Of a stretch of DNA of 64,000 bases, positions 1 to 13,609 are shown in pieces. Source of the stretch: Phallusia mammillata (Eukaryota; Chordata; Ascidiacea; Phlebobranchia; Ascidiidae); NCBI GenBank assembly GCA_003260075.1, contig QLIY01000594.1, positions 34,018 through 98,017 on the forward strand, written 5' to 3'. The position numbers and the translations under genes were made by a program. Within the stretch, counting starts at the first letter, position 1. Each line of letters opens with the position of its first letter. Under the pieces are notes generated by a model, which did not search any database, had not been told where the DNA came from, and saw only the letters and a list, made by a program, of their open reading frames with translations.

Positions 1-35
1 TTAGACTTCACGATTAACGTTAGCTCGTCTTGCAG

Positions 36-228
36 ATACGCGTGGACGATATGTCAGTGTGCAGAGTGCCATCAGCATATGGGCTGGAAGTTCAAGGCAA
101 CAAAAGACGATCTGACCCCGAAACTCTTTTGGGGATTGACCCGTTCATCTCTTATGCCATCGGAACCGGATGCCCATGAAGGCGGTGACAATGATATCGA
201 ATCGCACTTTCACAGACCAAGCTTATGA
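36..228 (+). CDS. CRBN: Cereblon (CRBN), C-terminal exon only
   Basis: Substrate receptor of the CUL4-DDB1 E3 ubiquitin ligase. Only the last coding exon is in the window; the rest lies to the left. It opens after a TTGCAG acceptor at 30-35 and runs in one frame to TGA at 226-228. The peptide starts [11 protein letters not shown] and contains GWKF and [11 protein letters not shown], which match the end of the CULT (thalidomide-binding) domain of cereblon. Two of the aromatic-cage tryptophans (YAW and GWK, human W386 and W400) and the second zinc-binding Cys pair (CAEC) are present. The upstream His/Trp of the cage would be in an exon outside the window. An AATAAA at 591-596 could serve as its poly(A) signal. 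Identification rests on remembered family sequence, but the motif match is long and specific. Confidence 0.9.
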
Positions 229-1424
229 ATGATCATAGGTCGAGCACGTTTGCACTGTGAAATCTGCTGTTCCCATCTACTGTTCATATTATTCTTCGCT
301 TTATTATGCTTTCTTTAAAATTGTAATCGACGCAAATGAAGTTCATTTAATGAATTCAGTTACGAATTGTATTGTCTCAATGTATGAAACTTTTTCTTTT
401 CATAAACTTTTCTGTTCTCTTGCCAAAAAATGCTGGTGATCAATTGTCAGTTGGTACATCAGTGCGCTGTCCCATTTAATTACTGCGGTCGACCTCTTGA
501 GAGCAGTCAAATCCTCTTAAAAGGGCGGTTTATCGGAAAGCTGCAATAGCTAGGGAATTAGGAGTAACAAGCGAGTTCATTTATCCGTGCAATAAACAGT
601 AAAATGCGTGTACTATCGACTTGTATGTACCCGTCGTGTGATCGATGTGGAATTGCAGCCCTCTTTGCAGTTACTATTTCAACGTGATGAAATTTCGTGT
701 TTTGTTTTCTTGGTGCTAATTAGACAGCGAGGAATGCATGTTAAATTGCTGCCCCGGTGCGCAGCAAAAATCGATTCAGATTTTATAAGCCTGGGCGGTT
801 TAAAACGCAGGAGAGATGGCAAGGGATGAGCTCGTGAATGTGCGGGCTTAGTTTTGTTTTTGTTGCTCGTTTATTTCCATAGGAACGCCTGGCACGTCGT
901 TCTAAGCCCGGTACAAACAAAGGGCTTTCCAGTCGAGTCTCTTTTTATGTGAATCGATATCATGTTGTTCCGGCCTCTTATTGGTAACGGAGGTGGTTAC
1001 GCGGTGATGTAAATTGTCGAGTGAATGAGCAAGTCTTGTGATCGACTGTAGTCAACTTTATCCGAAAGTGAACTTTTTTCTTTTGTGTGAAGTCATTCGG
1101 TGACGCGGCGAACTTTCGTGAGAAAGTAGGTTCACTTCAAATGTCGATGTTTGCTGAGCGTCAACATAGGCGCAACGCTTGTGGCGGGCACCTGCAACCG
1201 AACAAGGCTTCAGTAGCCAAAACTTATGTTTCTTATTATTGTTTAAGCTATTAGCGCCCGCAGTTCGCGTGTTATCAGATACGTGGGATTTAGCCATGTT
1301 TTTTTTTGTTATTGTAAGAATTAGATAATAGGTTTACTAATGCTATGCCGAATTCCTATGCATAATGAAAAAATTGTGAAGTCAGGAGCATATTGAGGAC
1401 TTTCCTCAACAAATTTAGTCTTCA
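229..1424. other. Intergenic, CRBN to PTPDC1-like
   Basis: It holds the CRBN 3' UTR and a candidate AATAAA at 591-596. The 5' UTR and promoter of the next gene should be at the right end. Short open frames here show no recognisable domain or codon pattern. Confidence 0.5.
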
Positions 1425-4400
1425 ATGGATAAAAAGAAATCCCAGTCCAGGAATGACTCCATTGATGATGGTATGTAAAGAATAAACCTGTTTTTAACTG
1501 TTAATGATGACTAATTCAATTACATTTGATGGTGGTGTGGTGATAAAAATACATGAATAAATGCCAATCAGTTTGTTGAAAGTTAAGGTTGTATAATTTG
1601 CTTTCAAGGCATTCCTGAGGCAAAATACACTCGACTGGGTGAGAAGATTCGGCAGGCTATCCCAGGACCTATGCAATGTTCTATGGCATGTGGGGGAAGA
1701 AATTGCAAGTGGGAAAACCCTGCAAGATGGAGTGATGCAGACCAAGCAATAAAGGGTGTATTTTCATCCTGGTAAGTTAGTTGCTTCTATAAAGCATTCT
1801 ATTAATTCCACCGTACATTAAATTTCAATCTTTTTAAGGGTTTTGGATAATGTTGTTGCAATGTCCCGACCATCGACAGAGATAATGGAGAAATATGACA
1901 TCATTGGACAATTTAAAAAGTAAAAGTTTAATAAAAAGACGAAAAACACATTTAAATGTGGATCACTTATACATGTTTGCAGACACAACATTACTTCAAT
2001 CATAAATTTACAACGTCCTGGGGAACATGCAAGTTGTGGACCACCTCTTGATAAGGACAGTCTGTTTACATATCATCCCCAAGATTTTATGGACAGTGAC
2101 AGTAAGCTTTTTGAACTTTTTACGTGATAGCTATCAATCCTTATTTTAATCCTTCTGAGCAGTTTTTTTCTACAACTTTGGTTGGAAAGATTTTGGAGTA
2201 ACATCACTTAATACCATCTTGGACATGGTGAAAGTGATGTCTTTTGCTCTTGAGGAAGGAAAAGTTGCAGTGCATTGCCATGCTGGCCTAGGAAGAACAG
2301 GTAAAAAAAGAGACAATAATACCTTGTTGAAAATATACTTGATCTGTTATTTTAACAATACTGTTAGGTGTGCTGATTGCTTGTTACCTTGTGTTCGCTC
2401 ATCGTATGGAACCAGGCACAGCGATCCTGACAGTAAGGAAAAATCGCAGCAACTCCATTCAAACACGAGGGCAAATAGCCTGTGTTCATGAGTTTTGGCA
2501 ATTTCTTCGACCCCTTAGAATTGTTTTTCCACAGGTATACATGGCTAGCACAATTGTCACTTTTTAATGTTGAAATATTGTAAATTTAAGATGTGTATTT
2601 TGTTGCAGGTTGTACCCCACTCTAAGCGATTATCTTTAAAGCAGTTCCTCATTCGACAAAATCACCTTTTGCATGGTTTTGAGTCCAGGGAGTTACGCCA
2701 CACTCCAAAACTAGTACATGTTGTATGCAACAAATTGTCGACAATGGTAAAAAGTAGCAGCAGCAGTGACTTCTCTCAATTTCAATTGGATAGTGCAGAC
2801 AAACCTGTGAAAAGGTTAGAGGGGGAATGGAGGGGATTTGCTCATATCAAAGTGAGCAATAAGTTTAATATTTTGAATTTGCTTGCTAGATGCAATACCG
2901 TTGCTGAAATGAAGGAAACAATTCCAGGAGCTTTCGTCAATGAAACAGAAGATGCAGATGAAATTGAACCAGAGGTAAAATCTTCAATGAATATACTTCA
3001 GCTGGTGTTGTAAGCTGATAGAGACTAGCAGAAAAAAACTAACAAGTTGTATTACCATTTAAGGTTCTTGCTTCTTCTCCAACTGATGTAGATGCAGTAT
3101 TGTCCCCAAGAGTTTCCAGACGTGGCAGTGGAAGATCAAGAAATGTTTCTGAAAGCTCCAACAGACCCTCTTCTGCAGGCCAAACACCTCATGGTGAAGC
3201 AGACTTTAAGTCATATGATGAATCTGATGTTTCAGAAAGTATAACTTCAGAAAATTTGGGAACCAAAACTAAGACACACTCAATTTGTATGGTAAAAAGT
3301 CGCTCCAGTTCAGCAAAAAGTGGTGTAACACCACATAACAGCATAGTCTCCCAAGAAGATTCCCAAATAACTTTTGTCAAACCACAGTCAAGGCAGGGCT
3401 ACTGTCTTGCTGATGATGAAGTTGAATTATCCTCATCAGATGTACAAAGTAGTGTTCTAGTTGGCTCCACAATGAACTTGAATACCAGTAGCAATCATAT
3501 GCTGGAAGATATGCAATCTCTTCACTTAGACTCTCCTTCAACTAATGACAATGAAAACAACAACACTAGTCTTCAAAGTGTAGACATCAAAGAATCACCG
3601 CTTCCTTCACCTAAATTGTCACCTAGAGAGCCAGTGCATTCCAGTGGTGTTAAATCATTAGTTGCTAGCCACACAGCTCCTATTGAATCTGCAATATTAG
3701 CAGAAATATCTGGTTCCAAACAAAGGAAAATAAGAAAGTCCGCTGGGATGTCAGAAACTGTGCTGCCTACAGGATCAAGAGCCAAGCATACTAAAAGTGC
3801 AAAAAGTCAGGGTGCTGTGTCTGTGGTTGATAAAGAGGATGTGGAACTACCTGAAGGTAAGTTTGAATGCTAATGTAGTTATTGTAGGCACTGTAGTGAC
3901 TTATTTTCTGTACCTTTTCCTGATTTATATTCCAACATGAATGTTCCTACTAGAAATTGATTATTGGTTATTGGTGCACATGCAATCTTTTATTTCCTAG
4001 CTTAATTTATACATTTTGCTCAATTGTTTCCCAAGATTTGTAGATACAAAAACAGTATGTTGTAGTAGCTGCAATCCTTGGCATTTGTACTGAGAGGTGT
4101 AATGTTGCGTGAATTTGTAATTTTTTGTTTAATCACCTCCAGCTTGATTTTGGTTTAAATGCATGTGGCAAACAACTTAGATACTGACATGAGTGCGGGG
4201 ATTGACAAGCTATCAGATGAAGAACTTCCTGTTAAGGAGGGCCAAGAAGCAATTAACAAACAGATCACAGAGCTTGTAGGAACTCCGGGAGTCACAACAG
4301 ATGCAAACCCTGTGAAATCAGAAGTATCAGCCAAAAAAACAATGTTACTGTACTCTGAGTTAACAGCAAATGAAGCTGCACTTCCTCTATTGTCTTCTTC

Positions 4401-7400
4401 CTCAAATGTTGGTTCATCTGATGATGAAGGTGCTGATGCAGAAAGCCAGCATGGGGGCCCAAATAGCATTGAATCTGGCACTACCAATGAACCGCAATCT
4501 GATTTCGTTGATAAAGTTTCCGAACTTCAAGCCGAAAATCCCAAAGTAGAGTTCCTAATTGGGGATCAGGGTAGGTAGTTTAATTTGAAAAAAAATTACA
4601 TGCTGACCTGGCAATGATTCAAAAATTAAAATGATGGTGCATGACAACCAAGATATTGCATAACATTATTTCCTTTGCATGATAGATCTATTCTTTGCAT
4701 GGTGGACTGTGGTACATGATATCAAATTCGTATTTAACTATGTTTGCAAAAAAAAGAATTTAAAAGCCCAATTTAAAATAGGTGATGAAGATCTTGAGGT
4801 AATTGACATCGCTGGTAATGATGGTCCTTCATTTTCCGACAGTGAAAATGAGGTATGGTGAAACTTGATTCTTAACAAAAAGGTTTCTTTGTTTTGCTGC
4901 TATTGTTTCCTTTTTGTGTAAAAGTCAGGTCATAATTTGTGTTTGTTTAGGTCTTTTTTTTTCACTTTTTTATTGTGCTTTTGGGTGCCTGCATATTATC
5001 TGTAAATAAATTAGCAAAATAGTTAACACATAATACAACAGTTGTGCATTATGCTTTTGCAGGATGAAAGTAAATGTGCAAAGGAACTTAACAGCTCAAT
5101 TGCTTCCAAAGTCAGTTGGTCGAAACAAATGAATGAAGGTAATGTTTTGCATTTAACTTAATGGGCAGATGTGGAAGTTCTGTTAATATGACAGGTGTTG
5201 GACACAATCAACCCCAAACTGAAGGAAATCAAACATCTGATGAGGCAGAGGGCGAAAGGTTGTCAGCTAAAGTTGCCAACAAAGGAAGAAGCACACCATT
5301 GATGTATAGGTATGAAAATATAAACACCAACATGACAGAAGTGACAACTGACAAGTAAAAACAAAATCCTAATATGGATTGCAATTTGCCTTACAATGTG
5401 TCCTGGGCTCTGCTTACTTGAAATGCAAAGCATCCTTTGTGGGTAAACTTTTCAGTTTTCACCTTAAATGCATTGACATTAAAAATCAACCTTAGAGGGG
5501 AGAGAAACATGGAGATGATGGAAGAGCGTGGAAAACGTCTGTCCGACGCTAGCGACCAACAAAACCTAACCAGTAAGACAGACAGCAGCTCTGATGGCCG
5601 AACCTCTCCTAGCTCATCGCAATCCACGGGCGACCCAGAGGAGTGTGCAGACACAATGCCTCATCGAGACGCAGATGTTGATCATTCAGCCAACCTGCTT
5701 ACGGTGTCAGATAAACCAATTTTCTCACCCCGAACATCAAAGAGTATGAACGATCTGGCCGGAGCTTTAGCAACGGAGGACCCTTCTAGCTTAAGTCGTC
5801 GCAGTAGTTATGGGGATGTACCGCGAGCAACCTCACCAGAAAAGCAGGTGTTCGATCCGGTTAGCATCGCTAAAGCGTTTTCCTACAAACTGACTGATGA
5901 CGAATACATGTGGGAAAAGGTAGAAACTGTTTTAATGTTTAAAGTTTTCATGAGACTCTAGTTTATGAAATTCGTGAAAAATTTATGAAAAGTTTTCACA
6001 AGACTCTGTACATGAAATTTGTAAAAAAAATGTGTCAAAAGTTTTCACAAGATTCTATTTTCATAAAATGGAAAATGTAAGTAAACCAATTAAATTCCAC
6101 GCTAAAAATGGCAAAGAAAGAGAGTAATTGCGTTGATACTCAAAATAGCTACCTTTCGCAGATCTACACACATCAAGTGGCAATCAACAATCACATCAAT
6201 GCTTGGCAAGAGCTAGCCGACCTCAACGACCCGTATGTCCTCTCGTCGCTGATGTGGTCTTGGCTCGAACATCTCGAGGAACCGATTCTGGCTGATAGTG
6301 ACGTTCGTCAAATTCTCGACATTTTCAACAGGGAAAATTCACCAGACAAAGCAGCGACTGAGCGCTTCCTCAGGGCTCTGGAAAGCATCGAACGGGTAAA
6401 GGCGTGGAATTATGTTCGATCGATATTATGTGTGGGGCGATGGTTTGGGCGGTAAACAGGCTTTATCTGCTTAAATCGCCTTGATTAATGGCCTTGCGCA
6501 AGCAGTAATCACGATCTTGAGCAGACAACCCGAATTTACATTTGTTTGCTTTCTTACGGGAAGACGCGCGTGTTAGAAATAGTTAGACCTGTTCTTGCTT
6601 TAGGAAATGGAGGTATGTTAATTATACTTCAATGTTCACTTGTTTCATAATAAGCACATGCAATGATTACGTTTGCAACATCCATTAGCGAAACTTTGTA
6701 ACCCGTTAGAAATATAGGATTTAATCTCCACATACTATTACAAGTCTAGTTTTCTGGACGGTACATTTGATTGTATAGATTTGTGTCATTTGGAAAGTTG
6801 TTAATAATATCTGTTACACGTTTGCAGGGTCCGTGCTGCACATTTCGCTGTATCCTTGATTGTATGTGTTCTTTTCCACCAATGACCGGCAATGGCCTTG
6901 TGTCAGTTGCTCAGCGAACTGTGACCGCGCTTACTCATAGACCACAACCAGACAATGGAGACAGTGACGAAACTTCAAAAAAACTGGTAATTTCCGTTCT
7001 GTTGCCATACACTCCAACGACTATAATACTGAGTCACGTGAGCATAGACAAAGGTTTGCTTGATGACGTGACCGTTTATAAACCGCGGAATGGTCGTTTT
7101 GGTTCACTGCTGTGAAATGTGTGCACAACCGTACATGGCAACGCAAATACAAGAGTTACGAGGCAGCGTGCCTTGCTGCTAAACGCCGACCACACCTTAT
7201 GGTATGCTATAACAGTTCTGTACAAAACTTTGGCCTACTTACAAGCCTATTTTAATACAAAGGCTTGTTAAATTGACTCGAGTCGCTGCAGTTAGTGGGA
7301 TTTTTGCGCAACCCTGAAAGTTTGATTTTTCACAGGTAGAAGCATTGGTGACGTATGTGCAGGCTAAATGCGAAGTGCCAGGCAACTACGACGACGGACT

Positions 7401-9384
7401 GCAAATCACAATCCAAGTTCCGGCTGTCCAGAAAGAAAACAAGACAGAAAACGTCGAAGGAGAATCGCAATCTCAATTGAAAGGTAAGAACAACAAACAA
7501 AAATTGATTTCTAACTAACAACAAGTCACCATTGACAAAAGCCTGGATGTGGGGAGCCAGAATTTGCCTACAAAGAGTGCCTACAACTTCCTTTGGCTTT
7601 TGGGCCACAAGCGAAAGCAACAAAGGCGGAACGGACCGGGCATTGTTCACGTGACTGTTTGGTTCACAGACGTATTATAGACCACCGACAATAGGTTCAT
7701 TGAACATCGGCCCTGGACAAAGAAAGGTGGCGTGTTTTCGCAAGATCCCGTGACTTTCTCCAGAAGCTCTGGGTGCGAAAGTACCTGGCAGGTTGCTGGG
7801 CCTTCGAGGCAAAATTTACTGAATCGTAGAGCTTAAATATGACTTCCTACGATTTTCTGGCTAAAGTATGCCACTGTGTATGGAAATGATAGACAAAGGT
7901 ATTTTGATGTTTTATACACCAAAAAGCTACCTAACATATCCAAACTACCTAACATAACAAATTCTGCTCACCTGTATCTGAATGTCTTTTGGGGTAACAG
8001 TATCAGTTTAATCGTAGGCCGTTTCGTACATTTTACCAGCAGTGTCCTTCTTTAATCCTTGAAGTAATAATAAACGTCCTTGTTTACTTACGGGGGCTTA
8101 TTGCTACAATGTGAAGCACTCCAAATTCAATATTTCGTTGCCAATAAAGCTCACATGTTGCCGTTCCCAGCGAAACGTACAAACAAAGTCCAACACCAAG
8201 TTGCTACAGTTGTCCTTGAACGGTATAGGCTTCAGTTTTATATTAATGTGGTTTGGCAATTTTCACAGCCAAGTGCATTTTCCTGCGACGTACAACGAAA
8301 ACAAATATAAGAAGGACAATAGGCACTTGACAAAACGCTCCAGGTTTCAATTTAACTTTGTAGGTGACAAAATAGTGTTAACTTCTGGTTATTGCGTTTT
8401 TGGGGCATTTTTCAGCCTTAAAAGCTTTGCAGTTTGTTGAGCAAAGCAAAAATGGTATGAAAGTGTAATGAAGCAAAATTGTGTTTTGACTTGTTGCTGA
8501 TTTTTAGCACAGCTTTGTAGTTTTAGGGGAAAAATCAATACACCATAAGATTTTTAGCAAGTAAACAGCACTACTTATCTTTTGAATGGGAATCTCCCCA
8601 AACACATTGACACTCAAGCGTAAAACCACGCATTTTAGAGAAATCGCACAAAACCTTCGTGACAACTTCACGTGTTGCTGCTGTAATACAAATGGAATTC
8701 CCCCAGCCTTAATCTTTCCATAGGTACCAAAACTAGGGGCTTTCTTAAAATAAAAATAGCTCTAAATGGGTTAAACCCTGCGAAAAGGTTACTGGTTATA
8801 GTTCGCGGTTGCTCTGGGGAACTATAACTAGTGAGGAAATGTGCCTGGAATATAACATTATGTTGACATGCTTTATTAATATGTCTCAACGGGTGGGTTG
8901 ACTTGTGTGATCGGTAAGCCCGCCACCATGCAAATCATATGGAGACTTACGTGTGTGTATTGTCGTCAGTAATTTAGGTGAGTCAATAAAAATTCAAGGA
9001 CCCACACTCATTTTATCGCGCATTGTCAACAAAACAACACGAACGTTCAACGTGAGGACTTTCATCAATAGCAAACAGCTGAATAACAATAAAAAACACA
9101 TGCTGTTCGACATATTTACTGAACACGAAAGTTCGGACAGGGTCTATTTCGCTCAGTATACATGTCACACTATGCAGATGCCTAATAGGTGAATCAAGTT
9201 AGTATTTTATTTCCTTTTTTCAGAAAGTAAAGATTTTACAAGCAAATCTGAATCAGAAAATCCCAAATCGTCAAACGATCGTCGACCAGCGGGCAGATCG
9301 GCTGGTAGTATTCATTCTACTTCTTCCTCTGGAAGTAGCAGTGGAAACGTTCCGCTCATCCAGCCAAGTATCGTTGTGTCGTAG
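1425..9384 (+). CDS. PTPDC1: PTPDC1-like dual-specificity/tyrosine phosphatase
   Basis: Seventeen exons join in phase into about 1216 aa: 1425-1470, 1609-1771, 1839-1919, 1983-2101, 2163-2300, 2368-2534, 2609-2974, 3064-3856, 4181-4570, 4782-4852, 5063-5138, 5195-5309, 5496-5919, 6162-6395, 6828-6986, 7336-7483, 9224-9384 (TAG). The N-terminal third is the phosphatase domain: PGPMQCSMACGG, INLQRPGEHASCG, then the catalytic loop HCHAGLGRTG, split by the intron at 2301-2367. RTRGQ-type text (SIQTRGQIACVHEF) and LIRQNHLLHGFE follow, as in PTPDC1/CDC14-related phosphatases linked to cilia and centrosomes in vertebrates. The rest is a long Ser/Glu-rich tail, then a helical segment (residues encoded at 6162-6986, e.g. 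LSSLMWSWLEHLEEPIL) conserved in PTPDC1. It is longer than the human protein (about 750 aa) because of the Ser-rich exons at 3064-5919. The last intron (7484-9223) is 1.7 kb, so the final exon is the least certain join. Start is the first ATG, in a Lys/Ser-rich N-terminus. Confidence 0.88.
5935..6075. repeat. Degenerate tandem repeat in a PTPDC1-like intron
   Basis: About three imperfect copies of a roughly 55-60 bp unit, recognisable by AAAGTTTTCAYRAGA followed by CTCTGTACATGAAATT-like text, begin near 5938, 5989 and 6038. They sit inside the intron between exons 5496-5919 and 6162-6395. Confidence 0.6.
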
Positions 9385-9652
9385 GCACTTCTCGCATGGT
9401 GCGAAATTTGCTTGCTCCTTGGCGCAGCTGTGTGGCAGAAATTTTCTAACAATCCTGATAAAGTTCATTGTCATTTAGAAGTGTTGTGTCTGTGCCCACA
9501 CAGGACCAGCGCTTTTTTACACTTTTTGGTACGAGAACTTAAAAACCCAACGTTTTGCATCCAATGTACCTCGAATTCGTTTATGTTTATCCCCGCACGC
9601 TTCAAGGACCGTTTTTTACCGAAGTCTTCACGACATACCACTTTCTTCCACG

Positions 9653-9970
9653 GGCACTGTTCCTCCCTTCTGTGCACTTAATGTTTTTCGTCGTTTGTAT
9701 GTGTAGCAAACCTTGTGTGATGTTTGCAGCAAATTCGTTCGTTTTGGTAAAGCTTGGTGCTTTGTTCCAGCTAAACACTTCTTCCAAACTTTTTTTACCG
9801 AGCGTGCTGCCCCCCCCCCGGCACTGTTCCTCCCTTCTGTGCACTTAATGTTTTTCGTCGTTTGTATATGTAGCAAACCTTGTGTGATGTTTGCAGCAAA
9901 TTCGTTCGTTTTGGTTAAAGCTTGGTGCTCAGCTAAACACTTCTTCCAAACTTTTTTTACCGAGCGTGCT
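9653..9970. repeat. Direct duplication around a C10 run
   Basis: Copy 1 is 9653-9809, C10 is 9810-9819, copy 2 is 9820-9970. The copies are near-identical with small indels, e.g. in the CTTTGTTCCAGC segment. Interpreted as overlapping allelic contigs joined across a scaffold gap. Confidence 0.8.
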
Positions 9971-10040
9971 TTTTTTTTATAAACCGCTTCCGTTTTTTAA
10001 AGTCAAAACCTCTTCAAAACACCCGTTTGAAATTACTGCG

Positions 10041-10180
10041 TGTTCTTGCATTTTTAAAGCAATCACGACCTTGTGTGTGCTACTGAATTTGTATCGCAAA
10101 AGGCCACTCCCCCCCCCCTGTTCTTGCATTTTTAAAGCAATCACGACCTTGTGTGTGCTACTGAATATGTATCGCAAAAG
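10041..10180. repeat. Direct duplication around a C10 run
   Basis: Copy 1 is 10041-10102, the C run is 10109-10118, copy 2 is 10119-10180. There is one substitution (GAATTTG to GAATATG) in 62 bp. Same interpretation as the other C-run duplications. Confidence 0.8.
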
Positions 10181-10731
10181 ACCCCCATCAAAAACGACAA
10201 CGTTACCTTACAAACCGCATATTACAATCCCCAGTAGTAACACGTTTATCGCAAACTGGTGTGCTCTACCCCAAGTCCACACACTGCACAAAACCTTTAC
10301 GTAAATTTTAGTCCGTATTGTGGAAGGTGGAGCCAGTCATGTCTACCCATACCTTAAGCTTATCCAAATCCTCTTCACCACCATGCTTGTCTCACCACTA
10401 TCCGATTCTGTTGTCAGCCTATGCAATCCCACCGACCTGGCGTTTCGCTCGATTATTTATTTCGTATGACAGACCATACTTTATGCGATTTGTCTTTGCA
10501 CGTTCTCTATATATCACTTTAAATATAGCCCTGTTCTAGACCGTGAAAGCAACGTGTATATTTTTATTTAAAAAGTGCGAAAAACAACGCATCGTTACTC
10601 AAGTAAGGGGCAGTTGCTTTTTTTAAATAGCCAATCCGTTGGTACATTCCCAGTACGACAAAGCATTATTTTCAGTAGCTAACTTTTAGGAAAAGATCAG
10701 TTCAATCATATTGTTTGCAATTAAATCGACG

Positions 10732-10942
10732 AATTTGCTTCTACAAAACCTGTGCTGCCGCTTAGACGATGAATTTGTTTTTTTTTATCGGTATCCAACT
10801 TTTATCAAATCCCCATATAAACTGAATGCAGCCTTTGTGCCCCCCCCCCAATTTGCTTCTACAAAACCTGTGCTGCCGCTTAGACGATGAATTTGTTGTT
10901 TTTTATCGGTATCAAATCCCCATATAAACTGAATGCAAGCCT
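10732..10942. repeat. Direct duplication around a C10 run
   Basis: Copy 1 is about 10732-10834, C10 is 10840-10849, copy 2 is 10850-10942. Copy 2 lacks about 10 bp in the TATCCAACTTTTATC part and differs in the poly-T tract. Confidence 0.8.
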
Positions 10943-11012
10943 ATATATGTATTTTTAAAATGATGTAAAAGTAATACATGTAACATTTGATTTTGGCGTT
11001 TTAAACAACAAA

Positions 11013-13609
11013 CTACAGATTACTGTCTGGTTGACACGGATCATCACAGAGTTCGCGAACGAGATCTTGTATATACGTCGCGTCAGATGGATTTTGTTGA
11101 ATATAAAGTTGCTTCTGATCACCGACCATGGCACTTGCTTGGTTGTAATACTCGGGATTGGATGAATTGGCTGTGGCTATAACAAAAATCTACAAAAAAC
11201 GAAAGTATGACTGACCGTGGTAAAAGTATTAACAGTGTATTTTTTATATTTGGCCTTGTACCGCAAAAGTAGGAAGGATTGTTTATTTTCTGAGCAGGTA
11301 AACTTTCAATTTTCGATGGAATAATTCCAATATTTTTTAGCTGTTGGTAGCATTCCACAGGCCGTACCTTGCATCAGCTTATCTCAACAAAACAATGGAT
11401 TTCCTGGGGAAGATAGTGTTGTGGAACCCGTTCGACTATGTATTTTGAACGGTGTACAAAGTTATGCTGTATAACCAGAAGAACAATTAGGCATACATGA
11501 CGTTTAAACCATAGCTTTACCTTGTGGCCAGCTTTTCTTAGTCGATCGGCTGGAGCGCTTACATCATCCGACGAAGCGTTGTCAGCCTGAAGCACAATTA
11601 CATTTCTCACGCTATTCCTGTCTCCGTTTGCCGTGGTGAAGTAATCCTCAAGGAGATACTTGAGCACATTTCCCGTCCGCACATTGGAACTGTTATCTAA
11701 GAGAGGGTGAAAAACAAACGGTTTTCGTGTGATAGCGGATAAAAAGGGCCTTTTTAAGCTTTAGTGGCGTTTCCAGTAGTATAAATACACGTTGTGGAAT
11801 CTGTATAACCTACCTTGCGTGAATTCTAGGCCATTGACTTTCTGGAGGAAAACAGTCTTGTCGTCCGGAAAATCGGAAAACCTAATTACTGTGGATTGAT
11901 GAACATTCTCACCGTAAGATATAATTCCCGGCAAAGCACTTTCACTTCCCACGTTGAATTCCCTTGGAACGTGTGGGTGGTTTGTTACACAACAAAATTT
12001 TAGCCGCGCTAATGCGTGCACTTACTTACCCCATTATCGTGACAACCCTGCGTTTGAATTCGTCCCACGCTTCCGAGGTGCTAGCCTGGCGCACAAATAC
12101 GATATCATTTGGAAGGTACGGGGGGCACGCTCCTTGAAAATAACAAAATGTTTAATATATTGAGATAAGTTTTTCGAATGGACGTGTTCAAAAATGTAGG
12201 ACCCGTAAACTTTTGTGAAGAATAACAACTAAATTTGGAATGTTTTACCAAAACGCATGTAACGTTGACTTTGGCAGGATCTATTGAAAAAAATTGACAG
12301 AGTCGCCTCGAGCTATCAGAGGTAAGACCAAAATAACCTTGCTTTCCCTTGCGACTATACAAAAGTAAAAATAGGCTATAGAAAATGGTTCCATAAAATC
12401 GTTTTGAAAAGAATTGTTTTCATATTCTTTGCTTTTGACAATAGAAAGGTTCTTCTGTCTTTGAGAAGGTAAAGTATAGGGTTTCCAATAAAATACTCGC
12501 GGAATTTTGTGATCCGCATTCCCGAAGCAAGTTATTCGCAACTTTAAAAGGTTAATCTCATCCTACTTGCGCAGCATGGTTTTGGCCTATCCCATTCTCC
12601 CGTGGCTCTGCACGTCGTCTCCGAACTGCGCACTGGTCGAATAAAAAATCCTGGATTGCGACATTCAAACTTGCAAACCGAACGAGGGCGGTTGTTTGCT
12701 GAGCAAGTCACAGCACCGTTTTCAATTGCATTGCGTTCTTGACATGGAACTGTAAGAAATGATTGCAATGAAAGTACGCTATATTAGAGAAAGTCATTTA
12801 CTCACATATCATTCCTGTACATGCATGAGGCTGCAAATTGCAAAGCTCGGTTTGGCAGCAGCAAGTACACACAGCGTTACTTTGATCTGTATTACACTCG
12901 ACAAATCCAAACTCCGACACGGCAAACTGTAAATTGCAATCAATTGCAGGTTTAAACCTAACTAAGGGCAGCTGGCATATTCCCATTTTTAAGTAGATTT
13001 AACCGGACAAATGTTTCGACCAAAACTGTTTGATTGCGTGAAATTAACGCCTGAAGTTTCCAAGTTAAACGACATAAATTGACATTATTTTTGTTTAGCT
13101 TCTTTTTACAAAGGCGTTTTATGTATCTTATGCAACTTAACATGCAATACCAACTTACATTTTTTTAAATTTACTTACTTGTCGTTTCGCATTTTCCACA
13201 CACGCCTGCTTTTGTTTACACCGCTTAATGATTACCAATCGTTTGCCAACGCGACGCACAACGGTTTCACATGAATCCTAAAACCGAAATAAAACACATA
13301 CTTTAAATGCAAAATCTCGTAACGAAACGTTTTGGTAAATAACGACAAACGCATAAAGTCACAGTAGACAACCAGCCTACATATGATTGGTTAAGTTAGA
13401 TAAACCAGCCTGACCTGGTTATTGTGGCACGTCCTAATTCTCCCTTGAAATGCACACATAAACATGCTTCTGGCGTTGTCGCAGGTAAAACATCGCAAAC
13501 CTGTGGATAGGCATATACTGTTTAAAAAACACATGTTTATTTTGATTTACCTGTGCTTACCTGCTGCTACACTGGTAAATAAGATTATGCCTAAAAAAAA
13601 AGCCTTCAT
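11013..13609 (-). CDS. Secreted Ly6/LU - sushi (CCP) - vWA domain protein
   Basis: Ten exons join in phase to about 411 aa (minus strand, in order): 13561-13609, 13415-13500, 13179-13277, 12806-12926, 12567-12749, 12030-12132, 11814-11962, 11521-11696, 11262-11367, 11013-11176 (TAG). Exon 1 encodes a signal peptide (MKAFFFLGIILFTSVAA). Exons 2-4 form a Ly6/uPAR three-finger domain: LRCFTCDN at the start and the diagnostic CCCQTELCN at the end. Exon 5 is a sushi/CCP module (VPCQERNAIENGAV ... TGEWDRPKPCC). Exons 6-10 read as a von Willebrand A domain: NDIVFVRQAS, RNVIVLQADNASSDDV, LRKAGHKV, ending in a Cys-containing tail. No DxSxS metal-site motif is seen at the expected place (IVFVRQAST instead). 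Exon 9 is the least certain because its donor is inferred only from phase. No GPI or membrane segment is visible, so it is predicted to be secreted. The domain order is not one I can name as a known protein. Confidence 0.72.

Larger units (their letters stand above)
9385..11012. other. Intergenic between convergent genes, with three duplicated segments
   Basis: Apart from the C-run duplications listed separately (9653-9970, 10041-10180, 10732-10942) it is AT-rich and shows no credible gene. Open frames across the copies are shadows of the repeats. Confidence 0.5.
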
